Positions 53,537 to 63,657 of a stretch of DNA of 64,000 nucleotides are shown here, piece by piece. A program made the position numbers and the translations under genes. The stretch lies in the NCBI GenBank assembly GCA_004299845.1, contig CP036201.1, forward strand, positions 2,790,001 to 2,854,000, given 5' to 3'. The notes under the pieces are model-generated. The model was not told the origin of the DNA, did not search any database, and was given only the letters and a program-made list of their open reading frames with translations. Each line of letters begins with the position of its first letter. The first letter of the stretch is position 1. The DNA comes from Verrucomicrobia bacterium S94 (GTDB lineage Bacteria; Verrucomicrobiota; Kiritimatiellia; Kiritimatiellales; Pontiellaceae).

Positions 53537-56500
53537 TTAACAAACCGTTTTTTCGTCAGCAATACGCTCCAGCCCCTGATCCGCCAGCGAAATCAGATGC
53601 TTCATTTCCGCCTGCCGGGTCTGATCCAGATCATCTTCAAAGACCAGCAGCAGCGGCAATGACGTTGCAAAATAATCGATCGTTGCGGACTTGCTCATTT
53701 CACGTTCCGCGAATGTCTTTAGATCGGCAAACAAAGCTTCCGCCTCCTGAATCCGCCCGAGTTCCACCAGTGACAGACCGCGATAATAGGAGAGCTCGGA
53801 ATGCTCCGTCACCGCCATGGACTGGAAATCGCCCGCTTCATTTGCACTGGCCTCGAACTGATCCACCGCTTCCGCCTCACGACCGAGAGCACGCAGCGCT
53901 TTCCCCTTCCAGTAGTTCACATCCGCTTTGGCCTGCAGCAGATGATAGGCTTCGCCCAGATTTTCCGGGGGCTGCATCGCCCGCTCAAAATGTTCAAGCG
54001 CCTCTTCCGCATTCCCGCGTTCAAGCGCCGACCGCCCGAGAAGCAGTCGTGCGGTTGTATACTGTTTCAGCACTTTGCCCTCGCCGCCTTCCCAGGGATG
54101 GAACCGACGGTTTAAAACAAGATCCAGTGCCTTTTCCGGCTGCCCCGTCGCATTGAACAGCTCCGCCAAAGCCACCGAACAGTCGTCCCGTTCGTCCACC
54201 AGGGCACGGTTTGCCTGCAACGTGTTCAGGCGCTCTTCCGCCGAATCACCCAGCTTTGCACGAAGCTGATCAAACTCAGCAAAAATGCGTGCGTCCGACG
54301 GAGCCAGCTCCAGTGCCCGAAGATAAGCCGTCCGCGCCGCTTCGCCGTCATTACGAACGTTCCAGTACGCAATACCGAGGTTGCGATACGCCGTCGCAAA
54401 ACCCTCGATCTTTTCCCAGCAGGCTATCGCATCTTCATACCGTTTTTTATCAAAATAATAATTTCCCAGCCCGTAAGCCGCGTTGCGGTCGGGCAGGCGG
54501 GACGCCTGCGGTACGGTTTCTGCATCACTTCCATGCGTCACGGCCCACTCCAGCGTCAGCTGATCCTGCAGCCGTGACGGGAACATATAGTCCGGCGACA
54601 ACGCACGCGCTTTTTCCAAGGTCTGGAAATCGTTCTTCAACCGGGCCAGCGCATAGTGCGTCAGCTGCGATGTTGAAAGCGGGTTCGGTACCGCTACGTG
54701 CTGAACGTCATGAGCATGATGCAGTTCCAGCACCTGAATGGCTTCGTCCACAAAACCGGCATCGGCATAATCATACGCCACATCCAGCACCGTCTGTGCA
54801 TCGTTGCGGGTTTTCGCAAGGAAACCGGCAATATCGCCGGAAGCATGCCGCGCCCAGTGATCGAGCGGATCGGTTTTGAGCAGCGCTTTCAGCTCTCGGG
54901 AACCATCCTTCCCGAGCTTATTCATAGCCAATGCTTTCAGCACCAGCGCTTTATTGTTCTGCCGGTTGGTATCGAGCGACGCCTCGCAATGCTCCAATGC
55001 TTTGAAAAATTCACCTTTTTTACAATCGAGCATCGCCAGTTCATAATAAGCCGCCGCGCGCCATTCATAGTTCCAGGTTGATTTATAAAAAGCGGCATAA
55101 GCCTCTTTTTCCAACCCCTGGAAACGACGGACCAATCCAAGATAGTAGTGCGCCTCGCCGGTGTATGGATTCGGATGACGGCGGGTCAGCCGTTTGATGG
55201 CCGTTTCAAAATAAGTCGCCGCTTCGTTCAGCAAGCCCTGATTCAGCTTCCGGCGGCCGTAGGCTATATTCGTGCGCACATCCGCCGGATCGCGGCGCAG
55301 AATTTCATCCCAGTAGATTTCCGGATAGCGCGTTGGATGCCGGTTCTGTTCCAGATGCTCCGCCGTCAGGTAAAGTTCCTCCACCGTCTGGATCTCCTCC
55401 GGCATCGGCGGTTCTGTGGCTACATCACGTTTACGCTGCTGCTCATCCACCTCAACCGGCCGATAGGCAATAAAACCTTCCACCGAAAGTTCCAGGGATT
55501 GGAAATCATCTCCAACGAATTTGAAAGCCGGCCGATGCCAGGGCTGATCCGGCGACAGATCAACAGTTTCTTCCAGCAGCACCGTTTCCCCGGCACGCAG
55601 CACAATCCGGGCGCCATCTATCCTGCGGGAAGCCACCGCACCGAGGTCCAGCGAACCGTCCCCATTCCGCACCAGACGCACAGCCGCATCCTTTGTGGCA
55701 TTCTGCACCGGGCCGATCTTTTTATAGGGCCACCAATATTGCGAAAAGGTCTTGGTTTCGTACGGCATCAGATAGGTAAAATCCGGTTGGTTGTCGGTAT
55801 AGACTCCGGCCATCAGCTCAACATACGGCGCCGCCCGGCCGGGCGGGCCGATACGATCCGTCAGCTCCCGATCCCACGCCCAGCCGAATTCCTCGTTCCC
55901 CCACGTCCACTGTTTTTTCCCGGGGGAAATATGCTTATTGGCCACATGAATGAATCCGCCCTGTGCATCATAATCGTAACCGCCGAAAAAATCGAAATCC
56001 GTATCGCACACCATATAGCTGGTCGGCACCGGAATATTTTTATACCAGCTCAGATCATTGGCTCCCGGACGACAGGCATAATCGACACCGTAATAATCGT
56101 TCTCCGCAATCGGAAAAGAACTCTGCGCCCGCACAGCGTGATCAGCCACATAATGCACGTCGGGCGGGAAGAAACTCTGATAGTTATCGTGCACTTCGGC
56201 CGCCACATTCGCCCACCACAGAAACGTCTGCATGAACGGCGTACGATTATAAATCCGCGCTTTCAGCTCAATCAATGCGCTGTCCGACTGAATCCGGATA
56301 CCATGCATTCCTTTCATTCGGTTGAGCGGATCGTGTTCCGACATCCAGACCGTACGCGCGCCGCACGCTTCTTCTTCAATTTCCACATCCGTCGGCATGT
56401 AGGTGCCGGGGCGATGATGCTGCGGCCAGTTGAATTCCACGCCCCCGGAAAGCCACGGCCCGGCGAGCCCCACGAGCGCCGGCTTGATTTCCTCCTGCCG

Positions 56501-56785
56501 GTAAAAGAAATCGTAGTCGTTATTCACCTTGTCCTGCCCCAGAAAAATACGCCCGCCGATTTCCGGCAGCATCACCAGACGGACATAATTATTTTCCAGA
56601 TGAACCGCATCATATTTCTGCGGTTCCGGTTCATCAAAAACCTTATCGACGAACGGCACCGGATAGACCTTGCCGCACGACCCCTGATACACCCGCTTTT
56701 CGAAAAACAGCGGATTCTTTTCCGGTTCTCCCAATCCGTACGTCAGGAGCGTTAGTGTTTCCCGTTTAGCTGATATTTTACTCAT
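53537..56785 (-). CDS. DUF5107 and TPR protein
   Basis: A 1082-residue protein. The N-terminal DUF5107 half contains YVRLVMLPEIGGRIFLGQDK, GPWLSGGVEFNWPQHHRPGT, NRTPFMQTFLWWANVAAEVH and ETKTFSQYWWPYKKIGPV. This fold is like aldose mutarotase/galactose-binding enzymes and occurs widely in glycan-degrading Bacteroidetes and Planctomycetes. From about 480 TPR repeats run to the C-terminus (EAHYYLGLVRRFQGLEKEAY, NALAYRNLG-type helices). A short repeat-encoded VPQASRLPDRN segment lies near 758-768. No signal peptide. It overlaps the GH95 stop by four bases. Confidence 0.82.
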   Translation of the reverse strand: MSKISAKRETLTLLTYGLGEPEKNPLFFEKRVYQGSCGKVYPVPFVDKVFDEPEPQKYDAVHLENNYVRLVMLPEIGGRIFLGQDKVNNDYDFFYRQEEIKPALVGLAGPWLSGGVEFNWPQHHRPGTYMPTDVEIEEEACGARTVWMSEHDPLNRMKGMHGIRIQSDSALIELKARIYNRTPFMQTFLWWANVAAEVHDNYQSFFPPDVHYVADHAVRAQSSFPIAENDYYGVDYACRPGANDLSWYKNIPVPTSYMVCDTDFDFFGGYDYDAQGGFIHVANKHISPGKKQWTWGNEEFGWAWDRELTDRIGPPGRAAPYVELMAGVYTDNQPDFTYLMPYETKTFSQYWWPYKKIGPVQNATKDAAVRLVRNGDGSLDLGAVASRRIDGARIVLRAGETVLLEETVDLSPDQPWHRPAFKFVGDDFQSLELSVEGFIAYRPVEVDEQQRKRDVATEPPMPEEIQTVEELYLTAEHLEQNRHPTRYPEIYWDEILRRDPADVRTNIAYGRRKLNQGLLNEAATYFETAIKRLTRRHPNPYTGEAHYYLGLVRRFQGLEKEAYAAFYKSTWNYEWRAAAYYELAMLDCKKGEFFKALEHCEASLDTNRQNNKALVLKALAMNKLGKDGSRELKALLKTDPLDHWARHASGDIAGFLAKTRNDAQTVLDVAYDYADAGFVDEAIQVLELHHAHDVQHVAVPNPLSTSQLTHYALARLKNDFQTLEKARALSPDYMFPSRLQDQLTLEWAVTHGSDAETVPQASRLPDRNAAYGLGNYYFDKKRYEDAIACWEKIEGFATAYRNLGIAYWNVRNDGEAARTAYLRALELAPSDARIFAEFDQLRAKLGDSAEERLNTLQANRALVDERDDCSVALAELFNATGQPEKALDLVLNRRFHPWEGGEGKVLKQYTTARLLLGRSALERGNAEEALEHFERAMQPPENLGEAYHLLQAKADVNYWKGKALRALGREAEAVDQFEASANEAGDFQSMAVTEHSELSYYRGLSLVELGRIQEAEALFADLKTFAEREMSKSATIDYFATSLPLLLVFEDDLDQTRQAEMKHLISLADQGLERIADEKTVC
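54492..54514. repeat. GTACCGCAGGCG repeat translated within the DUF5107 gene
   Basis: On the minus strand GTACCGCAGGCGTCCCGCCT, followed by GCC, encodes VPQASRLP at about residues 758-765. The same palindrome lies at 32054-32075 in non-coding DNA. It is in frame, within a TPR region. Confidence 0.55.
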
Positions 56786-59292
56786 TTCTTTTTCCGTTTT
56801 TCTACGAACTTTTCTATGAACTGACGATCGCCCTCTTCAGCGGTCAGTGCCGGCGTATTCACCGGATAATCATTCATCTTTTTTTCCAGCATAATGTTCA
56901 GGTGAACCGGCTGACCTTTTTTCAAAAAGATCTTCCTCGCCATGTTTTCACCGATTGACGGTTTCAGCTCGGCCTTGCCTTTAATCGTTTTAATCCCCTG
57001 CCGCACCACCAGCGTAACCCACTGATCCTTCTGCGAAGTTATCGAAACCGAGACCTGTTTTTTATTCAGATCCCATTGCAGCACATTTACCTTCGCCTGC
57101 GTGCGGGTCAGAATCCCTTCAATGGATCCGGACGGAAGTTCAGGCAACCAGGCGGGCAGCAGTTCAATCACCCCGGGATTGGAATAGACCAGCGCCTCGG
57201 AAAGCAGCCCCGGCAACCCGCAGAGCACATCCGTATTCGGACACCACCCGGGATTGTGTCTGGTAACCAGATTCGGCTGAATAAAGTCGTAGCGCATCAG
57301 CCGGTTGAGATTCAGTTGGAACAGTTGAGGATATTTAGTCCGCGCCGCGCAAAGCGCACGGATGGCAAAGTTGTGCCCGGACCAGTCCTGCGGCAGCCTT
57401 TTTTCCAGCGCCACGCGCATGGCTTTCATCATTTTCGGATTCTTTTCCCAGCTCAGCTCATGCGCCGGCCAGACCGGATAACTGTGCGACATATGACGGT
57501 GATCATAGTGTTCCACATAACCGGGGTAGGTCCATTCCTGAAAACCGCCCTCGTCATTCACGAGATATGGGGGAAATTTTTCCAGCATTGCTTTAAGCTG
57601 TTTTATGCGTTCGGGTTTGATGCCCAGATTTTCATACGCTTCGATGGTATTCGAAATCATCTGCTTTGCCGCCGCAATATCCTGAACGGCATTAATCGTT
57701 TGCTGCGGAAGATGTTCAGGAGAATAGGATGGCACAAACATCAGCTTTCCGTTTTCGTCGAACTCAGTCAGAAAATCTTCATAGAACAGAACGCTTTTCT
57801 CCATCAGGGGCAACACGTGTTCCTGCAGAAACGCAGTGTTCCCCGAGACCAGATAATATTCATATAATGGATAAATCAGCCAGGCCGCGCCGGCGGTCCA
57901 GCAGTGCCCCGGCCACTTCCCGAAATGCGTGTGATAATTTTCGCGCCCGGCCGTCCGGGCTCCCGACAGGATACCCCGGCAGCCGTAAATATTTTCGGCA
58001 TTCACTTCCCAGCTCGGTGCAATTTCTTCGATCAGATTCAGATAGGCCTTAAGTGCTTCCGGCATTGCGCAGGTATTTGCGCCGGACATCTGCTGATTGA
58101 TATTGGTGTCCAGCGTCCAGTCGCCCGACCAGGCCGGCTTATGTGAGCCGTTCCATATTCCCGTCAACGGCGGCGGATAGTTTCCGCTCGAAGACAACAG
58201 TGCATAGCGTCCCATATTGAACATCTTTTGAAGCAGTGCCGGGATAATCTCTTTCGACTCAGACTGCTTCTGAATCAGTTCTTCGGAAGAAAGATAACGA
58301 TCATCCGATTGATCGATATGCAGCGCCACCCGCTTCATCGCGGCACCATGCAGTTTTACATGCCGGGCCAGCAGCGTTTCATAATCCTTAGACAGTCCGG
58401 AGAGCTCAGTCTGCATCGCCGGGATTTCGGATACTGAAAAATCATCCAGATCCGTGATGCGTGTCAGAAGCAGAATGCGCCTGGCTTTCAGACACCGGAC
58501 TTTATCGCCGGGCGTTTCAACCGTTCCACCCTCACAGATAATCCGCGTGGTTCCTTCATAGCCCCGCTCGGTCTTTTTATATTTACAGCGTGCCGTCAGC
58601 CATTGTTCTGAATAATCCGTCGCAATTCGGGCCATATGGTCCTGCAGCCCCTGCCACTGATCCACCAGCTTGAGATCCATACTGACCGGACTTCCATCCG
58701 GAGATTCAAACAACTGCACAATCACATTATCCGCGCGGGAAACAAAGGTCCTGTTGATCCACCGGCCTTTTTTATTTTTATAACGAACCGTTGCTTCACC
58801 CGTCATAAAATCGACCGTGCGCAGATAATCGGAAACAGCACCGGCATCCTCCCGCGTAATGTGCATGGTATAGGCCGGATGGTAGGAGGGGGTCAGTACA
58901 ATCTCCGGATGTCCGTTCTCTGCCATGACTTCCCGCCAATACAAAAGTGCCTGGCTGTTTTTTCCTGCTTTCATCATCCGGCGCACTTTCGGCAGTGCGC
59001 TGGAAATTTCCGGGGTGATTGGACGGGCATCAAACAAGGGCCGAAACAACCGCTCCTGATTGAAAACAACCTTCTCGTCATAAGGCTGTCCAAGAATCGA
59101 GGCTCCCATCACTCCATTCCCCGTCACAATACCGCTGTCCCAGCGCGTTCCGGGCTTCGTACTGCACATCCCGGGCAGGTTCACAACGGCCTTGCGCTGC
59201 TCCAGCGGCAACGGTTCCACATCCAACGCGAAAGCATTGCCTGCAGTTAAAATCAAAGCGAACAGCAAACATTTCAGTCTGTTATTTTTCAT
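56782..59292 (-). CDS. Glycoside hydrolase family 95-type alpha-L-fucosidase/galactosidase
   Basis: An 836-residue exported enzyme (signal MKNNRLKCLLFALILTAGNAFA). It has GH95 landmarks: MGASILGQPYDEKVVFNQER, GIWNGSHKPAWSGDWTLDTN followed by INQQMSG (the catalytic Asn pair region), WTAGAAWLIYPLYEYYLVSG and FVPSYSPEHLPQ, whose glutamate matches the catalytic acid. GH95 enzymes include 1,2-alpha-L-fucosidases and alpha-L-galactosidases; the exact linkage is not readable here. It is co-transcribed with a sugar transporter (17 bases) and DUF5107 (4-base overlap). Confidence 0.87.
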   Translation of the reverse strand: MKNNRLKCLLFALILTAGNAFALDVEPLPLEQRKAVVNLPGMCSTKPGTRWDSGIVTGNGVMGASILGQPYDEKVVFNQERLFRPLFDARPITPEISSALPKVRRMMKAGKNSQALLYWREVMAENGHPEIVLTPSYHPAYTMHITREDAGAVSDYLRTVDFMTGEATVRYKNKKGRWINRTFVSRADNVIVQLFESPDGSPVSMDLKLVDQWQGLQDHMARIATDYSEQWLTARCKYKKTERGYEGTTRIICEGGTVETPGDKVRCLKARRILLLTRITDLDDFSVSEIPAMQTELSGLSKDYETLLARHVKLHGAAMKRVALHIDQSDDRYLSSEELIQKQSESKEIIPALLQKMFNMGRYALLSSSGNYPPPLTGIWNGSHKPAWSGDWTLDTNINQQMSGANTCAMPEALKAYLNLIEEIAPSWEVNAENIYGCRGILSGARTAGRENYHTHFGKWPGHCWTAGAAWLIYPLYEYYLVSGNTAFLQEHVLPLMEKSVLFYEDFLTEFDENGKLMFVPSYSPEHLPQQTINAVQDIAAAKQMISNTIEAYENLGIKPERIKQLKAMLEKFPPYLVNDEGGFQEWTYPGYVEHYDHRHMSHSYPVWPAHELSWEKNPKMMKAMRVALEKRLPQDWSGHNFAIRALCAARTKYPQLFQLNLNRLMRYDFIQPNLVTRHNPGWCPNTDVLCGLPGLLSEALVYSNPGVIELLPAWLPELPSGSIEGILTRTQAKVNVLQWDLNKKQVSVSITSQKDQWVTLVVRQGIKTIKGKAELKPSIGENMARKIFLKKGQPVHLNIMLEKKMNDYPVNTPALTAEEGDRQFIEKFVEKRKKK

Positions 59293-59309
59293 TACAACCC
59301 TGCCTTCAG

Positions 59310-60708
59310 TTAATCCACCAGCTCGCGTTCAATCGCTTCGAGCGATTTCCCTCTTGTTTCCGGCACCCGCAATTTGATCACCACAAAACCAAGCAGACAG
59401 ATCACGCCATACAGCCAGAACGTGCCAGCCGCACCGAGTGCCACATTGATCGGTTTAAACGTCACGGTCAGTCCGAAACAGGCAATCCAAAGCGCAGACA
59501 CACACAGGCTCATTGCCGCCCCGCGAATACGGTTCGGAAAAATTTCAGAAAGCAGCACCCAGGTAATCGGTGCCAGCGTCATGGCATAACAGGCAATCGC
59601 GGCCAGCACCACGATCAATACAACGGGACCTTTCAATGCGAAAAAGTAGCAGGTGCCGAGAATCACATACGTCACCATCAGCCCCCCGGATCCCAGCAGC
59701 ATCAGCGGGCGGCGGCCCCAGCGGTCCACCGTTTTAATCGCCACAAACGTGAAAACCAGATTCACGATCCCGGTGATCACGATGTTGAACATCATGCCGC
59801 TGACATCATAACCGGCGGCTTCGAAGATTTCCTGAGCATAATTGAAAATCACATTAATGCCGCACCACTGCTGGAACATGGCGATAAAGATTCCAAGCCC
59901 GAGAATTTTAAGCACCCTGGGACGCAGCAGCTCTTTATAGGAAACCTTTCGGTATTCCCCTTCAAGGGTTGCGTTAATATCGCTTACTTCAACGTCGGCA
60001 TAATCCGGTCCGCCGATTTTCACTAAAATGCTGTGCGCCTGTTCAGAGCGGGCCTGCTTCAACAGCCAGCGCGGAGATTCGGGAACAATCAACGCCATCA
60101 CAAAAAAGAGACCGGCCGGAACCGTTTCCGCCGCAAACATCCAGCGCCAGCCGTATTGCCCGTTCCAGGAATTAAGCATCTCAACGGCCGTCGCATGGTC
60201 CCCCACCGGATCGGCCTTATAAATCAGCAGATTGATGATCTGCGCTGCGAGCACCCCGATGACAATCGTCAGCTGATTAACCGACACAAACCGGCCGCGC
60301 ATTTCCGAAGGAGATATCTCGGCAATATACATCGGCGAAACATTCGATGCCAAACCAATACCAATGCCCCAATGATGCGGGCAAAGATAAAACTGTTGTA
60401 ACTTTGCGAAAGTGCAGTCCAGACCGCAGACGCCGTAAACAGCACCGCCGCCACGACCAGCACTTTTTTCCGCCCGATCCGGTCGGTAATTCCGCCGGAC
60501 AGCAGCGCACCCCCAGACATCCTGCCAGTGCCGAACTCATCGCCCACCCGGCTTTCCAGGCCTGTTCCGCTCCGGTCAGTCCGAAAAAAGCTTCATAAAA
60601 CGGTTTGGCCCCGCCAATGACCACCCAGTCATAACCGAACAGCAGCCCACCCATCGCCGCCACCAGACTGATCATCCAGATATATTTCAGATTATACTTC
60701 GTTATCAT
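59310..60708 (-). pseudogene. Sugar porter family MFS transporter, with two frameshifts
   Basis: Three frame segments together give one sugar porter. It starts at ATG 60708 with AAGGGA eight bases upstream: MITKYNLKYIWMISLVAAMG and GLLFGYDWVVIGGA. Next is SGGITDRIGRKKVLVVAAVL, and last ASNVSPMYIAEISPSEMRGR, VPESPRWLLKQARSEQA, FQQWCGINVIFNYAQE and KTVDRWGRRPLMLLGSGG. One G is missing at the C-run 60510-60514 (plus strand), where six are expected, and another at 60367-60370. Substrate: probably a monosaccharide from the GH95/GH2 enzymes. Confidence 0.88.
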
Positions 60709-60833
60709 ACACGTCCCTTGCACCATCTGCCACGTCGATGCTCAAACCAATCGATCATATCCTGTAAATTTAATACATAGCTGATCCTCTCTTTTTTAAT
60801 GGATTATCTTATTACACATGCTACCTTATCCAT

Positions 60834-61754
60834 ATGCCTGATTATGTTAGAATAGCCGAAGGGTTTCCTCATCAGCGTCTCGTGGTCATCCCAACCAATG
60901 TACTGCAACGATGTAACTCTCTTCCTCTAGTGAAACTGTTATACATTACTCATCTCGGGACATATCCTTATGCTCCTGGTCATTACGTCCATAGAGACGG
61001 AACAGAACAGATCATAATGATCTACTGTCTGAAAGGTAGCGGAACCGTGAAGATGGATAATACTATCCTCAATCTTCAAAAAGGTCATGTTGTATTCATA
61101 CCTTCAGACACCCCTCATGTTTACTACAGTGATGAGAGCAGCCCTTGGTCGATTTTCTGGATTCACTTTTCCGGTGCACAAAAGGATCTCGCGCTGAACA
61201 GTCTGAATTTCAGCAGACAGAATCCTCTGCTGTTTGTTCCTGACACCACACTGATGCAGAATGCATTTGAAGACATTTACGCCTGTCTGAATTATCACTA
61301 TTCTGATGCCGGGCTGCTGGCCATGACCAGTGCATTCATACACCTCTTAAGTCTTATAAAACTGCACTACGGAGCTCCCAAAAAAGATAAGCAGGCGATC
61401 GAGGACCGCGTAATGGGTACCATCGATTTTATGCAGGCCCACCTGGATATGCAGCTCACTCTCAAAGAATTGGCGGACCGGGCGGGATTATCTGTTCCCC
61501 ATTACAGCAAACTCTTCCGGCAGCGAACCAGTCAGTCACCTGTAGCATACTTTATTCAGCTGAAAATTAAGAAAGCCTGCGAACTTCTGCACGAAACCGC
61601 CGAGCCCATCCACCGAATCGGACTTCAGCTTGGATATGAAGACCCTTACTTCTTCAGCCGCCAGTTTAAAAAAATTCAGGGGATCTCCCCCTCGGAATTT
61701 CGCAAACTGACCGGCCGATCAAACCGGCCTGCAGGAAACCGGACCGACTCGTAA
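60834..61754 (+). CDS. AraC-family transcriptional regulator
   Basis: A 306-residue regulator divergent from the glycan operon, with 125 bases between its start and the transporter start. The N-terminal sugar-sensing cupin-like domain has PGHYVHRDGTEQIIMIYCLK, GSGTVKMDNTILNLQKGHVV and FIPSDTPHVYYS. The C-terminal double helix-turn-helix is clear: LTLKELADRAGLSVPHYSKL, FRQRTSQSPVAYFIQLKIKK and HRIGLQLGYEDPYFFSRQFK. It probably activates the MFS/GH95/DUF5107/GH2 operon in response to the released sugar. Confidence 0.92.
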   Translation: MPDYVRIAEGFPHQRLVVIPTNVLQRCNSLPLVKLLYITHLGTYPYAPGHYVHRDGTEQIIMIYCLKGSGTVKMDNTILNLQKGHVVFIPSDTPHVYYSDESSPWSIFWIHFSGAQKDLALNSLNFSRQNPLLFVPDTTLMQNAFEDIYACLNYHYSDAGLLAMTSAFIHLLSLIKLHYGAPKKDKQAIEDRVMGTIDFMQAHLDMQLTLKELADRAGLSVPHYSKLFRQRTSQSPVAYFIQLKIKKACELLHETAEPIHRIGLQLGYEDPYFFSRQFKKIQGISPSEFRKLTGRSNRPAGNRTDS

Positions 61755-62139
61755 GGAACAGCAGATCAGAGTTTAGCGGCCGTGTACCCGGCCAACCGCA
61801 ACAAAACAGCTATGTTGAAAATTTTAACGGGAAAAGCTGCAGAATGCATACTGAAAAATGAAGACTGATTTGCTGATATCCGTAACACTCGGGTAATCAG
61901 TCGGAAACTGAAAAAATGACAGCAGTCAGGTGCGGCGCATCGTTCTCAGAGAGTCTCCCTTTACGACAGGGGATGCGTTGCATTCAGCGCCTCCCCTGAC
62001 CCGGTATTTTATTAAATGTTTCCCGAAGGTACCTGTAAAAAAGCCCAGGAGCTGCAGCAGCTCCTGAGCAAGTTTCACCCCCTGGAAAAATCGATGGTTC
62101 CAAAAACTCGATTCTCCAGGAGTTTATTGAATCGCCGGA
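61755..62139. other. Intergenic region between araC-like and degP-like genes
   Basis: The only clear structure is CAGGAGCTG CAG CAGCTCCTG, a perfect 9-bp hairpin at 62046-62066, which may end transcription from either convergent gene. No T-tract follows. No coding frame or RNA gene was seen. Confidence 0.45.
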
Positions 62140-63546
62140 TTAATCATCCAGATTCACCACCACGAAACGGGAAACCCGGCCGTCGGTAATCAGGAAGAGA
62201 ATGCGATGGCCTTCATTCTCCGAAACGGCTTTCCGGAAAGCCCGGACCGAATCGATCGGCTTGCGGTTCACCGTGGTAATCACCTGTCCCGGCTGCAGTC
62301 CGGCATTCCAGGCGGCACTGCCCCGTTCGACCTCGGTAATAATGACTCCTTCGATACCTTCGTATCCCATACGGCGGGCCGTATCGCCCTCCATACTTTC
62401 AACCGAAATGCCCAGTTTATTGAAGGTATCGTTTTGCTGAGCGACCACTCCGGAATCATCGCTTTCCATCTCTTTCGTGACCGCTGAAATGTTGATGTAT
62501 TTCCCATCACGGAAAATCTTCAGTTCAATTTTTGTATTCGGCGGCGTGTTGGCTACGCGGTTACGGAACGCATGAAGTTTTCTCACCGGCTTACCGTTCA
62601 TTTCAACCACAATATCCCCGCCTTTAATACCGGCCTCCTCAGCGGCGGAATCCTCTACGACCTGATTGATCAGCACGCCGCCTTTCTGGTCCAGCCCGAA
62701 GGTCGCGGCAAGGTCCTCATCCACCTCCTGCAGATAAACACCAAGCACGCTGCGTGAAACCCGGCCGTATTTAATCAGCTGCTCCTTGATATTGACGGCC
62801 TGATTGATCGGAATGGCAAAACCGATGCCCATATAGCCGCCGCTCCGGGTATAGATCGCGGTATTAATGCCGACCACTTCACCGTCAATATTCAGCAGCG
62901 GCCCTCCGGAATTCCCCGGATTGATCGCGGCATCGGTCTGAATAAAGTCGCCGTATTCCGCAATCCCGGTTTCATCGCGCCCTTTGGCGCTGACAATACC
63001 GGCGGTAATCGTCTGCGAAAGTCCGAAAGGGTTGCCTGCGGCAATCACCCATTCACCCACGCGAAGCGCATCGGAATCGCCCAGCGGAACCACCGGCAGC
63101 TCTTCATGTCCATCAATCTTAATCAGCGCAACTTCGGTTTTGGGATCCGTACCGATCAGCTTGGCTTCAAACTCACGCCCGTCGCCCAGCGTGACCGTGA
63201 TTTTATCGGCATTGTTCACCACATGGTTGTTGGTCAGAATATAACCGTCTTTGGAAATAATAAATCCGGACCCCTGACCGCGCTGCTGATACTCGCGTGT
63301 TTCCGGCTCACTCGGATACCCCCAGTAGCCACGCCCGAAAAATTCCTCCAGCGGATGCCGGTATCTGGTCGGCACTTCGACCGTCGTTTCGACATCAATA
63401 AAAACAACGGCGGGCAGAGCCTCCTGAGCTACCTCGGCGAACGCATCGCCCGTCTGTTTTAATGCCGCCTTTCCGGCAACGGCCGGCTCAATGCCCAGCA
63501 ATGCAACAGCCGCAAAACCGGCTGTAAGATATTTCACAACACGCAT
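62140..63546 (-). CDS. degP: Do-family periplasmic serine protease (DegP/HtrA)
   Basis: A 468-residue exported protease from ATG 63546, with AAGGAG seven bases upstream. The signal is followed by the trypsin-like domain. The catalytic histidine is in LTNNHVVN, the aspartate in GTDPKTEVALIKIDG, and the serine in AINPGNSGGPLLN. Two PDZ domains follow (GVYLQEVDEDLAATFGL with GGVLINQVVEDSAAEEAGIK, and GVIITEVERGSAAWNAGLQP). DegP degrades or refolds misfolded envelope proteins. In-frame upstream sequence to 63615 is not needed. Confidence 0.95.
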   Translation of the reverse strand: MRVVKYLTAGFAAVALLGIEPAVAGKAALKQTGDAFAEVAQEALPAVVFIDVETTVEVPTRYRHPLEEFFGRGYWGYPSEPETREYQQRGQGSGFIISKDGYILTNNHVVNNADKITVTLGDGREFEAKLIGTDPKTEVALIKIDGHEELPVVPLGDSDALRVGEWVIAAGNPFGLSQTITAGIVSAKGRDETGIAEYGDFIQTDAAINPGNSGGPLLNIDGEVVGINTAIYTRSGGYMGIGFAIPINQAVNIKEQLIKYGRVSRSVLGVYLQEVDEDLAATFGLDQKGGVLINQVVEDSAAEEAGIKGGDIVVEMNGKPVRKLHAFRNRVANTPPNTKIELKIFRDGKYINISAVTKEMESDDSGVVAQQNDTFNKLGISVESMEGDTARRMGYEGIEGVIITEVERGSAAWNAGLQPGQVITTVNRKPIDSVRAFRKAVSENEGHRILFLITDGRVSRFVVVNLDD

Positions 63547-63657
63547 TCTATACTCCTTGTTGTTCATCGTTTTTGAAGACGGAGTTTTAGAGAGCGGGCT
63601 AATCGATTTGTTCAAAGAAAGCTGTCCGGTTTTTCCGGGGTCTGGAAAAGCGGAACC

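Noticed and set aside
55148-56755. 535-residue plus-strand frame opposite the DUF5107 gene
   Set aside because: The opposite strand encodes a recognised family with TPR repeats; this frame is arginine/histidine-rich and shows no known motif.
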